DNA of 64,000 bases from an uncultured bacterium (GTDB lineage Bacteria; Verrucomicrobiota; Lentisphaeria; Victivallales; UBA1829): positions 1-64,000 of the forward strand of contig CASFTV010000021.1 in the NCBI GenBank assembly GCA_949297765.1, given 5' to 3'. Each line of letters starts with the position of its first letter. Position 1 is the first letter of the stretch. The translations under genes and the position numbers were made by a program. The notes beneath the pieces are model-generated. The model was not told the origin of the DNA. It saw only the letters and a list, made by a program, of their open reading frames with translations, and searched no databases. Positions 43,209-50,344 of this stretch are shown here, one piece after another.

Positions 43209-43224
43209 TCGCGAATCCTTTCTG

Positions 43225-43968
43225 TTATGCCTGAAACAGCGTTTCAGACGATGTTGTTTCCGATTCCGGCCCTTCCAGCGCAAGCAGATACGGAAGCATC
43301 GCCTCCCGCTCCGAACGGTCCTCCGTCCGCCGGGTCCAGGTCAGCGCGCCGATCAGTTTTCCGTCCGCGAACACCGGTACTGCGATCCGCAGCACATCCG
43401 GCGCCTCGTACGGAAGCTCCGCATATCCGGTCTCCCGGCACCGTGCGACGCACTCGTTCAGTTTCCACTCCGAGCCCCCCCATTTGTTCCGGAACACCGG
43501 ATCGGAACGATGCGCTTCCCGAAGAGCCGCCGCCGCTTTCGGCGGAAGAAAGGCCAGCATCACCATTCCCGCAACCGAATCCAGCGGAGGAAGAAACTGA
43601 AGAACACGACGCGGCTCCCGTTCCGAACACTCCTTCCACAGCAGCGCATGAATCTGCGTTCCGTGCGGCACGGAAAACACAAACGAGTGCGGCCGGGAAT
43701 ATTTCCCCAGACGGAGAATCTCCCGCGTCATTCCGCTCAGATAGCGATGCCTCCTGCGGAAAAAATCCAGCTCCCCGACCGCGGGTCCCGGAAAGAAACG
43801 GCCGTCCGCCTTTTCCAGCATCCCGCTCCGCAGAAGGCTGTCCGCCAGATTGTACACCGTCGTATATTTCAGTTCCATCTGTTCCGCCACATCGCTCAGC
43901 TTCATCCCCCCCGGTGAGTGCGCGACCAGCCGTAAAATCCGACTGCAACGTTCCACAGTCTGAACCAT
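43225..43968 (-). CDS. IclR family transcriptional regulator
   Basis: A 247-residue regulator. Residues 1-60 form a winged helix-turn-helix (GGMKLSDVAEQMELKYTTVY, then LLRSGMLEKADGRFFPG), and the remainder is an IclR effector domain (for example LPPLDSVAGMVMLAF and RIAVPVFADGKLIGALTWTR). It is co-transcribed with the FAD oxidoreductase at 41964, the usual arrangement for a local catabolic regulator. TGGAG precedes the ATG. Its leader contains a perfect 12-base palindrome that could be its own operator. Confidence 0.9.
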   Translation of the reverse strand: MVQTVERCSRILRLVAHSPGGMKLSDVAEQMELKYTTVYNLADSLLRSGMLEKADGRFFPGPAVGELDFFRRRHRYLSGMTREILRLGKYSRPHSFVFSVPHGTQIHALLWKECSEREPRRVLQFLPPLDSVAGMVMLAFLPPKAAAALREAHRSDPVFRNKWGGSEWKLNECVARCRETGYAELPYEAPDVLRIAVPVFADGKLIGALTWTRRTEDRSEREAMLPYLLALEGPESETTSSETLFQA

Positions 43969-43992
43969 AATTTCTCCAATATTTCATCATTA

Positions 43993-44004
43993 ATAAAATT
44001 TTAT
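43993..44004. promoter_or_regulatory. Palindrome in the iclR-type leader, candidate operator
   Basis: A perfect 12-base palindrome, ATAAAATTTTAT, downstream of the predicted start and upstream of the ribosome site. Position and symmetry suit an autoregulatory operator, but AT-rich palindromes arise easily by chance. Confidence 0.35.
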
Positions 44005-44017
44005 CTGTCAATAATAG

Positions 44018-44045
44018 AATATATCATGATAAATAATAAAATCAA
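44018..44045 (-). promoter_or_regulatory. Promoter of the IclR-oxidoreductase operon
   Basis: Minus strand TTGATT (44040-44045), 16-base spacer, TATATT (44018-44023) with TGA before the -10. Confidence 0.65.
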
Positions 44046-44100
44046 GAGGATTCCGCAAAAAAACAGGAAAGAAGGATGCCGGGAATACCGGGAGTCGCGG

Positions 44101-46662
44101 TCAGTCAAAGAGAGAGGGCTGGAGAATGGCGGGTTTGGGCTGCGGCGGACCATCGTTTTTTGTCCGGTAGCGGCCCCGTTTTTCGCGGGTGTGGGTGACC
44201 GACGGGAGATTCGCCTCCCCGACGGCATTCTCTTCGAGATTCGCAAGGATCTCCTTGGCGCGGACAATCACTTCGGAAGGAAGTCCGGCGAGTTTGGCAA
44301 CGTGAATTCCGTAACTTTTATCGGCGGCACCGGGAACAATCTGGCGGAGGAAGATGATCTGATCGCCGTATTCGCGGACCGCGACATTGTAGTTTTTGAC
44401 TCCCCGGCGGACCATGGCAAGCTCGGTGAGTTCATGATAGTGCGTGGCGAACTGGGTTCTCGCGCGGCAGGAGGGGTGGTCGAGAATGTATTCCGCAACG
44501 GACCAGGCGATCGACAGGCCGTCGAATGTGCTGGTTCCCCGCCCGATCTCGTCAAGGATGATGAGGCTTCTGGGAGTCGCGTTGTTGAGGATGTTCGCCG
44601 TCTCAAGCATTTCGACCATGAATGTGCTCTGGCCGCGGGAAATATCGTCTGCGGCGCCCACGCGCGTGAAAATTTTATCCGCCACTCCGATGACGGCGCT
44701 GTCCGCCGGAATGAACGATCCCATCTGCGCCATGATGACCAGCAGCGCGGTCTGACGGATATAGGTGGATTTTCCCGCCATATTCGGCCCGGTAATAATC
44801 ATCATGCGGTTTTCCTCCCCGTCCAGCACGGTGTCGTTGGGAATGAAGCGGGAGTCGCGCATGGCGGCGTCGAGAACGGGATGGCGGCCGCCGCGGATCA
44901 CGAGCATGTCGCTGTCGTCAACATGGGGACGGCAGTAGGAGTAGCGCGATGCGCAGTCCGCCAGTGCACAGAGCGCGTCGATTTCCGCCAGGGCCTCGGC
45001 GTTCTGCTGGATCTCGCGGGTGAAACCGGCCGCATAGTCGCGCAGCTCTTCAAAGAGTTTGAGTTCCAGCGCCTTGGCTTTCTCGTCCGCCCCCATGATT
45101 CTGGACTCCATCTCCTTGAGTTCCGGCGTGATGAAGCGTTCGCAGTTGACAAGCGTCTGTTTGCGGATATAATCCTCCGGGACGTTTTCCAGATTGGATT
45201 TGGTTATCTCGATGTAAAATCCGAACACGCGGTTGTAGTGGACCTTGAGCGATTTGATTCCGGTGCGCGCCTGCTCCTTCGATTGAAGCTGAGCCACCCA
45301 GTTGCGCCCTTCGGTTGCGGCGCTGCGGAGTTCGTCCAGCTCGGCGGAACAGCCCTCCCGGATGACGCCGCCGTCGGTGGCGGTGGCCGGCGGAGAGTCG
45401 ATCAGCGTATTCAGAATCCGGCCCGTGAGTTCCCCCAGCTCGCAGAGGCGTGCGTTGATGTCGGCGATCAGGGGAAGATCGAAAATGGCCAGAATGCTCC
45501 TCACTCCCGGAATCAGCGAAAGACTCGAACTCAGAGAGATCAGATCGCGCGGATTTGCGGTGTTCATATTGAGCTTGGTGGTGATCCGGGCGAGATCGCG
45601 GATGCCGGAAATCGTTTCCCGCAGCTCGGCGAGAGTCAGCGGATCGTCCTTGAATGTGCCGACGATATCCTGACGTTCGATAATCCTCTCCACATTGCGC
45701 AGGGGATTCAGCACCCACTGCCGGAGAAGGCGGCCGCCCATCGGCGTTCTCGAACAGTCGAGAACATGGAGAAGAGTCGAATCCTTTGCGGAGCCGAGCA
45801 TGGGATCCGCAAGTTCCAGATTCCGCCGGCTGGAGGGGTCGATCAGCAGGATTTCATCCCGCGATTTGAGACTGATTCTGCGGATATGTCCGGTCCGGCA
45901 TTTCAGATTGTCCTCGGTGTAGGCGAGAACGGCGCCTGCCGCGCGGATCGCGTTGATCTCCTTCTTGAAGCCGAATCCTTCCAGCGTCACGGTGCCGAAG
46001 TGGCCGGTCAGACGGGCGAAGGAGGTTTCGTAGGCAAAGAGCCAGTCATCCAGTTCGGTCCAGAGCAGATTCTGCGGTGCGTCGGGCCGGGGGAGGGATC
46101 CCTTCCGCCATTCGGCAAGCAGCGACGACGGAACCACACATTCCCGCGGATGGAGTTTCGCCAGTTCGTCGGAGACCTCCTGAAGAGTCTGGAATTCCGC
46201 CGCCAGGAACTCGCCGGTGCTGATGTCGAGCCAGGCCAGCGCATAGATCTCCTTTGACGGATTGCTGAAATAGGAACAGAGAAAATTGTTGTCGGAAGGT
46301 TTCAGCAGCGGTCCGTCGGTGATGGATCCGGGCGTGATGACCCGGGTGATGCCCCGTTTGACGATCGCATTGCCTTTCACGAGCGCCGGATTTTCCAGCT
46401 GTTCCGCGATCGCGACTTTCACGCCCGCCTCGAGAAGTTTCGGCAGATAGATGTCAAGAGCGTGATAGGGAACGCCGCACATCGGATAGCCCGCGCGGGA
46501 GGTCAGCGCAATTTCCAGAATGGGGCTGGCAATTTTCGCGTCGTTGAAAAACATCTCGTAGAAGTCGCCCATCCGGAAAAGGAGGATCGCGTCTTTCGGT
46601 GCCTCCTGTTTCACCTTGAGGTACTGCTGCATCATGGGCGTCAGATTTTTATCGTCGAGCAT
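44101..46662 (-). CDS. mutS: DNA mismatch repair protein MutS
   Basis: An 853-residue MutS, full length. The mismatch-recognition motif appears in FRMGDFYEMFFNDA (Phe-x-Glu), the connector and lever regions follow, and the ATPase has Walker A GPNMAGKSTYIRQ, then DDISRGQSTFMVEM, Walker B ILDEIGRGTSTFDG and ATHYHELTEL. The C-terminus ends AILQPSLFD. Family length and motifs indicate MutS1 involved in post-replicative repair; mutL is not in the window. GGAG precedes the ATG. Confidence 0.98.
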   Translation of the reverse strand: MLDDKNLTPMMQQYLKVKQEAPKDAILLFRMGDFYEMFFNDAKIASPILEIALTSRAGYPMCGVPYHALDIYLPKLLEAGVKVAIAEQLENPALVKGNAIVKRGITRVITPGSITDGPLLKPSDNNFLCSYFSNPSKEIYALAWLDISTGEFLAAEFQTLQEVSDELAKLHPRECVVPSSLLAEWRKGSLPRPDAPQNLLWTELDDWLFAYETSFARLTGHFGTVTLEGFGFKKEINAIRAAGAVLAYTEDNLKCRTGHIRRISLKSRDEILLIDPSSRRNLELADPMLGSAKDSTLLHVLDCSRTPMGGRLLRQWVLNPLRNVERIIERQDIVGTFKDDPLTLAELRETISGIRDLARITTKLNMNTANPRDLISLSSSLSLIPGVRSILAIFDLPLIADINARLCELGELTGRILNTLIDSPPATATDGGVIREGCSAELDELRSAATEGRNWVAQLQSKEQARTGIKSLKVHYNRVFGFYIEITKSNLENVPEDYIRKQTLVNCERFITPELKEMESRIMGADEKAKALELKLFEELRDYAAGFTREIQQNAEALAEIDALCALADCASRYSYCRPHVDDSDMLVIRGGRHPVLDAAMRDSRFIPNDTVLDGEENRMMIITGPNMAGKSTYIRQTALLVIMAQMGSFIPADSAVIGVADKIFTRVGAADDISRGQSTFMVEMLETANILNNATPRSLIILDEIGRGTSTFDGLSIAWSVAEYILDHPSCRARTQFATHYHELTELAMVRRGVKNYNVAVREYGDQIIFLRQIVPGAADKSYGIHVAKLAGLPSEVIVRAKEILANLEENAVGEANLPSVTHTREKRGRYRTKNDGPPQPKPAILQPSLFD

Positions 46663-46699
46663 GGGAAAACTCCATCAACTTCTCTGTCGGGCATTCTGT

Positions 46700-46728
46700 A
46701 TTTTACATCGGAAACGCGGATTCTTCAA
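46700..46728 (-). promoter_or_regulatory. Promoter of mutS
   Basis: Minus strand TTGAAG (46723-46728), 17-base spacer, TAAAAT (46700-46705). Confidence 0.6.
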
Positions 46729-46848
46729 GAAGGGAAACAAATTTTTTTCAGGGAAACCGGCTTTGCGGCTCTCTTTTTTCCGGCACTTCGCCTTTTCCGC
46801 AAAAACGCGGAATTTCTTAAGAAGATTTAATCTTTTTCTTGACTCTTC

Positions 46849-46877
46849 TTGACTTTTCCGGGTTTCCGGGCTATTTT
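46849..46877 (+). promoter_or_regulatory. Promoter of the 72-residue gene and rsmI
   Basis: TTGACT (46849-46854), 17-base spacer, TATTTT (46872-46877). The 299-base mutS-46962 interval holds only this and the mutS promoter. Confidence 0.6.
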
Positions 46878-46961
46878 AAATAGGGAGGAAAAGGGTTCTT
46901 GTTCTATGAATTTCAGACGATCCCCGAAGAATGTGTACTTTTCAAAACAAGGAGGCGGCAC

Positions 46962-47180
46962 ATGGCTTCAAATACAGAATTTAATCTGAAGCGGCTGGAG
47001 AAGACGACTCTCCCGATCGACTTCGTCCGCGCTCACAACGGTGAGTGGGATCATCAGGCGTGGCTTGAGTTTTGTGCCTCTCTTGAAGATAAGGGGTATA
47101 CCCCCATCGACCTCGATCAAGTCGGACTTCTGCTCGAACAGAAAAAAATGGAATACTGGACCGAAAGGAATTCGAAGTAA
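46962..47180 (+). CDS. Small conserved-looking protein upstream of rsmI
   Basis: A 72-residue protein that I do not recognise. It begins MASNTEFNLKRLEKTTLP and contains the segment HNGEWDHQAWLEFCASLEDK, followed by a Leu/Glu-rich helix (LDQVGLLLEQKKMEYW). An excellent GGAGG site six bases before the ATG and a promoter upstream indicate it is translated. It has no signal peptide; it is mixed-charge and likely helical. It lies one base before the GTG start of rsmI, so it is the first gene of the rsmI-gmhB operon. Its role is unknown. Confidence 0.8.
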   Translation: MASNTEFNLKRLEKTTLPIDFVRAHNGEWDHQAWLEFCASLEDKGYTPIDLDQVGLLLEQKKMEYWTERNSK

Positions 47181-47181
47181 C

Positions 47182-47946
47182 GTGGCGGAACGGAAGACCG
47201 CAGGTGAGACGGTTTCGGAGACTCCCGCACGCGAGAGCGTCTGCGGGAGTTTGTCTATTGTGGCAACGCCGATCGGAAATCTGGAGGATATCACGCTCCG
47301 CGCGCTCCGGGTCCTCCGGGAGGCGGACACCATCCTTTGCGAAGATACGCGGAGAACCCGCATTCTCTGCACAAAATTTGAAATCGGCGGACGGCTGGAA
47401 AGTTACCATATTTTCAATGAACACGGGCGGACTCCGGAACTGATCCGGCGCATCTGCTCCGGAGAAAAAATCGCGCTGGTGTCCGATGCAGGAATGCCCT
47501 GCATTGCCGATCCGGGTTTTCTGCTGGTCCGCGAGGCGGTTGCGGCGGGAATCGAACCGGAGATCGTGCCGGGGGCGTCTGCGCTGCTTTTTTCGGTTGC
47601 CGCAAGCGCTCTGCCCTCCGACCGGTTTGCATTTTACGGATTTCTCCCGGTCAAACAGGGGCGGAGAGCTGCGCGTCTTGCCGAAATCGCGGCAATGAAG
47701 ATGACGGCCGTTGTATTTGAATCTCCTTACCGCCTCTCGAAGCTGCTCCATGAGATTCCATCCTGCTTCGGACCGGAAACGCCGGTTGTTGTCGTGCGGG
47801 AGGCGACAAAGGTTCATCAGGAAATCCTGCGCGGAAGCGCGGCCCGGCTCGCGGATCTCTATGGAAAACGAACCTGGAAAGGGGAATGCGTCGTGGTCAT
47901 CGGCTCCGCCGCAGAAGAGGAAACGGAGGCGGAAGATGGGGAATAA
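47182..47946 (+). CDS. rsmI: 16S rRNA 2'-O-methyltransferase RsmI
   Basis: A 254-residue tetrapyrrole-methylase-fold enzyme that methylates the ribose of C1402 in 16S rRNA. Signatures are SIVATPIGNLEDITLRALRV, CEDTRRTRIL, VSDAGMPCIADPG and VPGASALLFSVAAS. No ATG fits; the GTG at 47182 follows AAAGGA and starts about 25 residues before the conserved region, so it is the probable start. Its end overlaps gmhB by 11 bases. Confidence 0.95.
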   Translation: MAERKTAGETVSETPARESVCGSLSIVATPIGNLEDITLRALRVLREADTILCEDTRRTRILCTKFEIGGRLESYHIFNEHGRTPELIRRICSGEKIALVSDAGMPCIADPGFLLVREAVAAGIEPEIVPGASALLFSVAASALPSDRFAFYGFLPVKQGRRAARLAEIAAMKMTAVVFESPYRLSKLLHEIPSCFGPETPVVVVREATKVHQEILRGSAARLADLYGKRTWKGECVVVIGSAAEEETEAEDGE

Positions 47947-48517
47947 AGCGTTTTTTCTGGATCGCGACGGCGTGATGATTGAGGAGGAGAATTATCTGGC
48001 CGATCCCGCAAAGGTGCGTCTGTGTCCCGGATGCGCGGAAGCGCTGCGCCGGATTGCCCGGGCCGGATTCCGGATCGTTGTCACATCCAATCAGTCGGGG
48101 ATTGCGCGCGGCTATTTCACGTTTGCGGAAATCGCCGCGGTGGAACGGAAAATCGTGGAACTGCTGGCCGCCGGAAATGCGCCCGCCCCCGATGCGTGGT
48201 ACTACTGTCCGCACCATGTCAAAGGAACGGTCGCGCAGTATGTGCGGGAGTGTGACTGCCGCAAACCCCGCCCGGGAATGCTGCTTCAGGCGGCGCGGGA
48301 GCATGACCTGGAGCTTTCCGGATCTGTGATGATCGGCGACAAGCTCTCCGATCTTCGTGCCGCGTTTGCCGCCGGCTGTCCTTCCGCGGCTCTGGTTCTG
48401 ACCGGCCACGGTTCCGAACAGAAGCTCGAACCGCTGGATCGCAGATATCTGGTAGCCGGAAATATTCTTGAGGCAGCGGAACAGCTGCTGGCCCTTTTGA
48501 AAGGAGAGGTTCGATGA
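47936..48517 (+). CDS. gmhB: D-glycero-D-manno-heptose 1,7-bisphosphate phosphatase
   Basis: A 193-residue HAD-family phosphatase of the GmhB/histidinol-phosphatase type. Motif I is FLDRDGVMIEE, motif II VVTSNQSGIARG, motif IV GDKLSDL, and the zinc loop has CPHH followed by CDCRKPRPGM. GmhB removes the C7 phosphate in ADP-heptose synthesis for the LPS core, so this implies an LPS-bearing outer membrane. Related enzymes act on histidinol phosphate, which I consider less likely. It overlaps rsmI and its stop overlaps the next gene start (ATGA). Confidence 0.92.
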   Translation: MGNKAFFLDRDGVMIEEENYLADPAKVRLCPGCAEALRRIARAGFRIVVTSNQSGIARGYFTFAEIAAVERKIVELLAAGNAPAPDAWYYCPHHVKGTVAQYVRECDCRKPRPGMLLQAAREHDLELSGSVMIGDKLSDLRAAFAAGCPSAALVLTGHGSEQKLEPLDRRYLVAGNILEAAEQLLALLKGEVR

Positions 48518-48873
48518 CCTCCGATTCTCTGAAACCGCTTCTCGTGCAAGGGGTGATTCTGGTCTTTGCGAAGATTTTGAATGCTTCGCACAATGTCCGC
48601 GCCTGCGGAGCCGTTGAATTTGATCATCGCAGGGGATTTCATATCGTGGAACGGAGTCTGAAACAGCTCCGGCGGGCTGCAGCGGATGGAGAAGGTATGC
48701 TGTTGATGCAGCTGAAAGACGGAAAAATTCTCCCGGTCTCGGAATTCGGAGAAACTTCTGTGACGGAGTTGCCGCCGGAACGCGAAGAGGAGATTCTGCA
48801 GCGTCTCCCCCGCTTTGATTTTACCGCTCAGGTCCAGGCGCAGAGGCTCGTGAAAAAGTTTGGGGCCTTCTGA
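48514..48873 (+). CDS. Unknown protein after gmhB
   Basis: A 119-residue protein that I do not recognise. It has a moderately hydrophobic start (LKPLLVQGVILVFAKILNAS) that could be a buried helix rather than a membrane segment, an alternation of strands and helices (GEGMLLMQLKDGKILPV), and a basic end LVKKFGAF. Its ATG overlaps the gmhB stop by four bases, so it is co-translated. The last dozen codons are repeated about 80 bases downstream in a tandem duplication, so the present 3' end borders a rearranged region and may differ from relatives. Confidence 0.75.
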   Translation: MTSDSLKPLLVQGVILVFAKILNASHNVRACGAVEFDHRRGFHIVERSLKQLRRAAADGEGMLLMQLKDGKILPVSEFGETSVTELPPEREEEILQRLPRFDFTAQVQAQRLVKKFGAF

Positions 48874-48997
48874 TGTTTTATGGGGGACGGCTCTGCGAGA
48901 AGGAAAAACCTTTTGACGCGCAGAGGCTCGTGAAAAAGTTTGGGGCCTTCTGATGTTTTTATGGAGGACAGCTCTGCGAGAAGGAAAAACCTTTTGA
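48838..48997. repeat. Tandem duplication of about 80 bases
   Basis: Two units, 48838-48916 and 48917-48997, starting at CGCAGAGGCTCGTG. They differ by one inserted T and two G-to-A changes. Each unit carries the last 12 or so codons of the preceding gene, a short spacer and the left half of the 44-base palindrome; only the second unit runs on into the complete palindrome. Confidence 0.92.
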
Positions 48998-49019
48998 GGA
49001 AAGGTTCTTTCCTTCTCGC
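48976..49019. repeat. 44-base palindromic repeat, copy B
   Basis: Identical to copy C (62691-62734) and exact reverse complement of copy A. Copies B and C also share a following 23-base tail beginning CTCTTCTTTTTCC. A truncated left half lies at 48895-48916. It is located between convergent genes (48514 and rsmB). Confidence 0.92.
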
Positions 49020-49082
49020 GCTCTTCTTTTTCCAAACCTTTTTGAGATGCCGCCCGGCGGCGGGTTTCTGATGTGACGGAGA

Positions 49083-49115
49083 AATGACGGAACAATCCGT
49101 CATTTTTGTTTTTTG
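49083..49115. terminator. Terminator overlapping the rsmB stop
   Basis: Stem TGACGGA/TCCGTCA (49085-49091 and 49096-49102) with a 4-base loop and, on the plus strand, TTTTTGTTTTTT. The rsmB stop codon is inside the stem, so it can end transcripts arriving from both sides. Confidence 0.65.
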
Positions 49116-50344
49116 CGGAGAAGTGCGGCAAACGCGCCATCGTGGGTTGCGGATGGAGTCAGAAGGCGCATTGCGACCGGTTCGCAATCAGGATGTGCGG
49201 AGAGAAATGCGGAAATCTGGAGCCGGTCTTCTTCCGGCTCAATGCTGCAAGTGGAATAGAGGAGGTGTCCGCCGGGGCGGACAAGGCGGATCTGCGCATT
49301 CAGGATCTGTTTCTGCAGTTCGGTGATTTCCTTCAGGCGGGCAGTGCAGAATCGCCAGAGCGCGTCGGGGCGGCGGCGGGGAACTCCGGTATTGGAGCAT
49401 GGGACATCCAGAAAGACCAGATCAAAGGTTTCCTCGTCAAACGGTGGATGGAGGGCATCCGCGGCCGCGGTCCGGATGGAGGGAAGGTGGAGACGTTCGA
49501 AATTGGCCCGCATGGCTTCGATCCGTGCCGCAGAGCGGTCGGCGGCGGTGAACTCTGCATTTCCTCCGCAGGCGTCGAAGAGCATTGCGGTCTTTCCTCC
49601 GGGAGCGGCGCAGCTGTCCAGAACCCGGCCGCCGATCACGGGGCGGCAGAGAGAGACGCTCATCGCCGTCGCAGGATCCTGGATATAGAGTTTTCCCTCC
49701 TGGAATGCCGGAGAGGAAAACAGACGGTCCGGCGAGGGGCATTCAAAAAACGAAAAGCCCTCTGCGAACGGCAGCGGGAGCGCGCGGCAATCCGTCAAAT
49801 CTTCCGGCAATCCGTCAAACCGCAGGCGGAATGTCAGCGGAGGATTGACGGAACAGGCGGCGATTGCGAGTTCTGCTTCCGTCTCGCCCAGGGCGGAGAT
49901 CCACCGCCGCCGCAGATCCGTCGGAAATGACGCCTTGAAGGGGCCGGGGCCCGCGGCTCGGAGAGCGGAACGCAGAACGGCATTCATGAATCCGGCCGCC
50001 CCGCGGTATCTGCCATGTTTCACCATTTCGACCGCGACGTTCACAGCCGACGCTCCCGCAATCGCCGACTGGAACAGCGCCTGGGTCAGAGCACACAGCG
50101 CAATCATCTTCAGCTCGGTCTTGATTCCGCGTGCAACGGAGCGCATCAGCAGGGTGTCGAGAAACTCCTTGTGACGGAAATATTCGAACAGAATGGAGGC
50201 GGCCGAACGTGCCGCCCCGGGTTCCGCCGACCGGAGATGCTCCACACAATCGTCCAGCGTGACGCCTTTTTCATGCCATTCCCGCAGCGCGGACGCGGCG
50301 GCGGCAAGAATGGTTTCCGAAGAGCCGTGTCCCGCGTATTTCAC
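49100..50344 (-). CDS. rsmB: 16S rRNA (cytosine-967-C5)-methyltransferase
   Basis: A 414-residue RsmB/Sun-family enzyme. The N-terminal NusB-like helical domain (about 1-140) includes RSAASILFEYFRHKEFLD and an AVNVAVEMVKHGRYR segment; the methyltransferase domain has SAM motif LDSCAAPGGKTAMLFD, the motif DVPCSNTGVPRRRPD with one catalytic cysteine, and LLYSTCSIEPEED with the second. The start is GTG at 50344, overlapping the lnt stop (GTGA); no suitable ATG exists and the frame upstream lies inside lnt. The C-terminus ends in a lysine-rich RKKQK. Confidence 0.94.
   Translation of the reverse strand: MKYAGHGSSETILAAAASALREWHEKGVTLDDCVEHLRSAEPGAARSAASILFEYFRHKEFLDTLLMRSVARGIKTELKMIALCALTQALFQSAIAGASAVNVAVEMVKHGRYRGAAGFMNAVLRSALRAAGPGPFKASFPTDLRRRWISALGETEAELAIAACSVNPPLTFRLRFDGLPEDLTDCRALPLPFAEGFSFFECPSPDRLFSSPAFQEGKLYIQDPATAMSVSLCRPVIGGRVLDSCAAPGGKTAMLFDACGGNAEFTAADRSAARIEAMRANFERLHLPSIRTAAADALHPPFDEETFDLVFLDVPCSNTGVPRRRPDALWRFCTARLKEITELQKQILNAQIRLVRPGGHLLYSTCSIEPEEDRLQISAFLSAHPDCEPVAMRLLTPSATHDGAFAALLRKKQK

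Noticed and set aside
46907-46990. A 27-codon frame (MNFRRSPKN...) overlapping the 72-residue gene, possible leader peptide
   Set aside because: It overlaps the start of a better supported gene, has a long A/G-rich spacer to its ribosome site, and shows no attenuator hairpin.
49100-49103. A premature end or frameshift of rsmB at the hairpin
   Set aside because: The protein extends 15 or so residues past the last conserved motif, as in other RsmB proteins, so the stop within the stem is natural.
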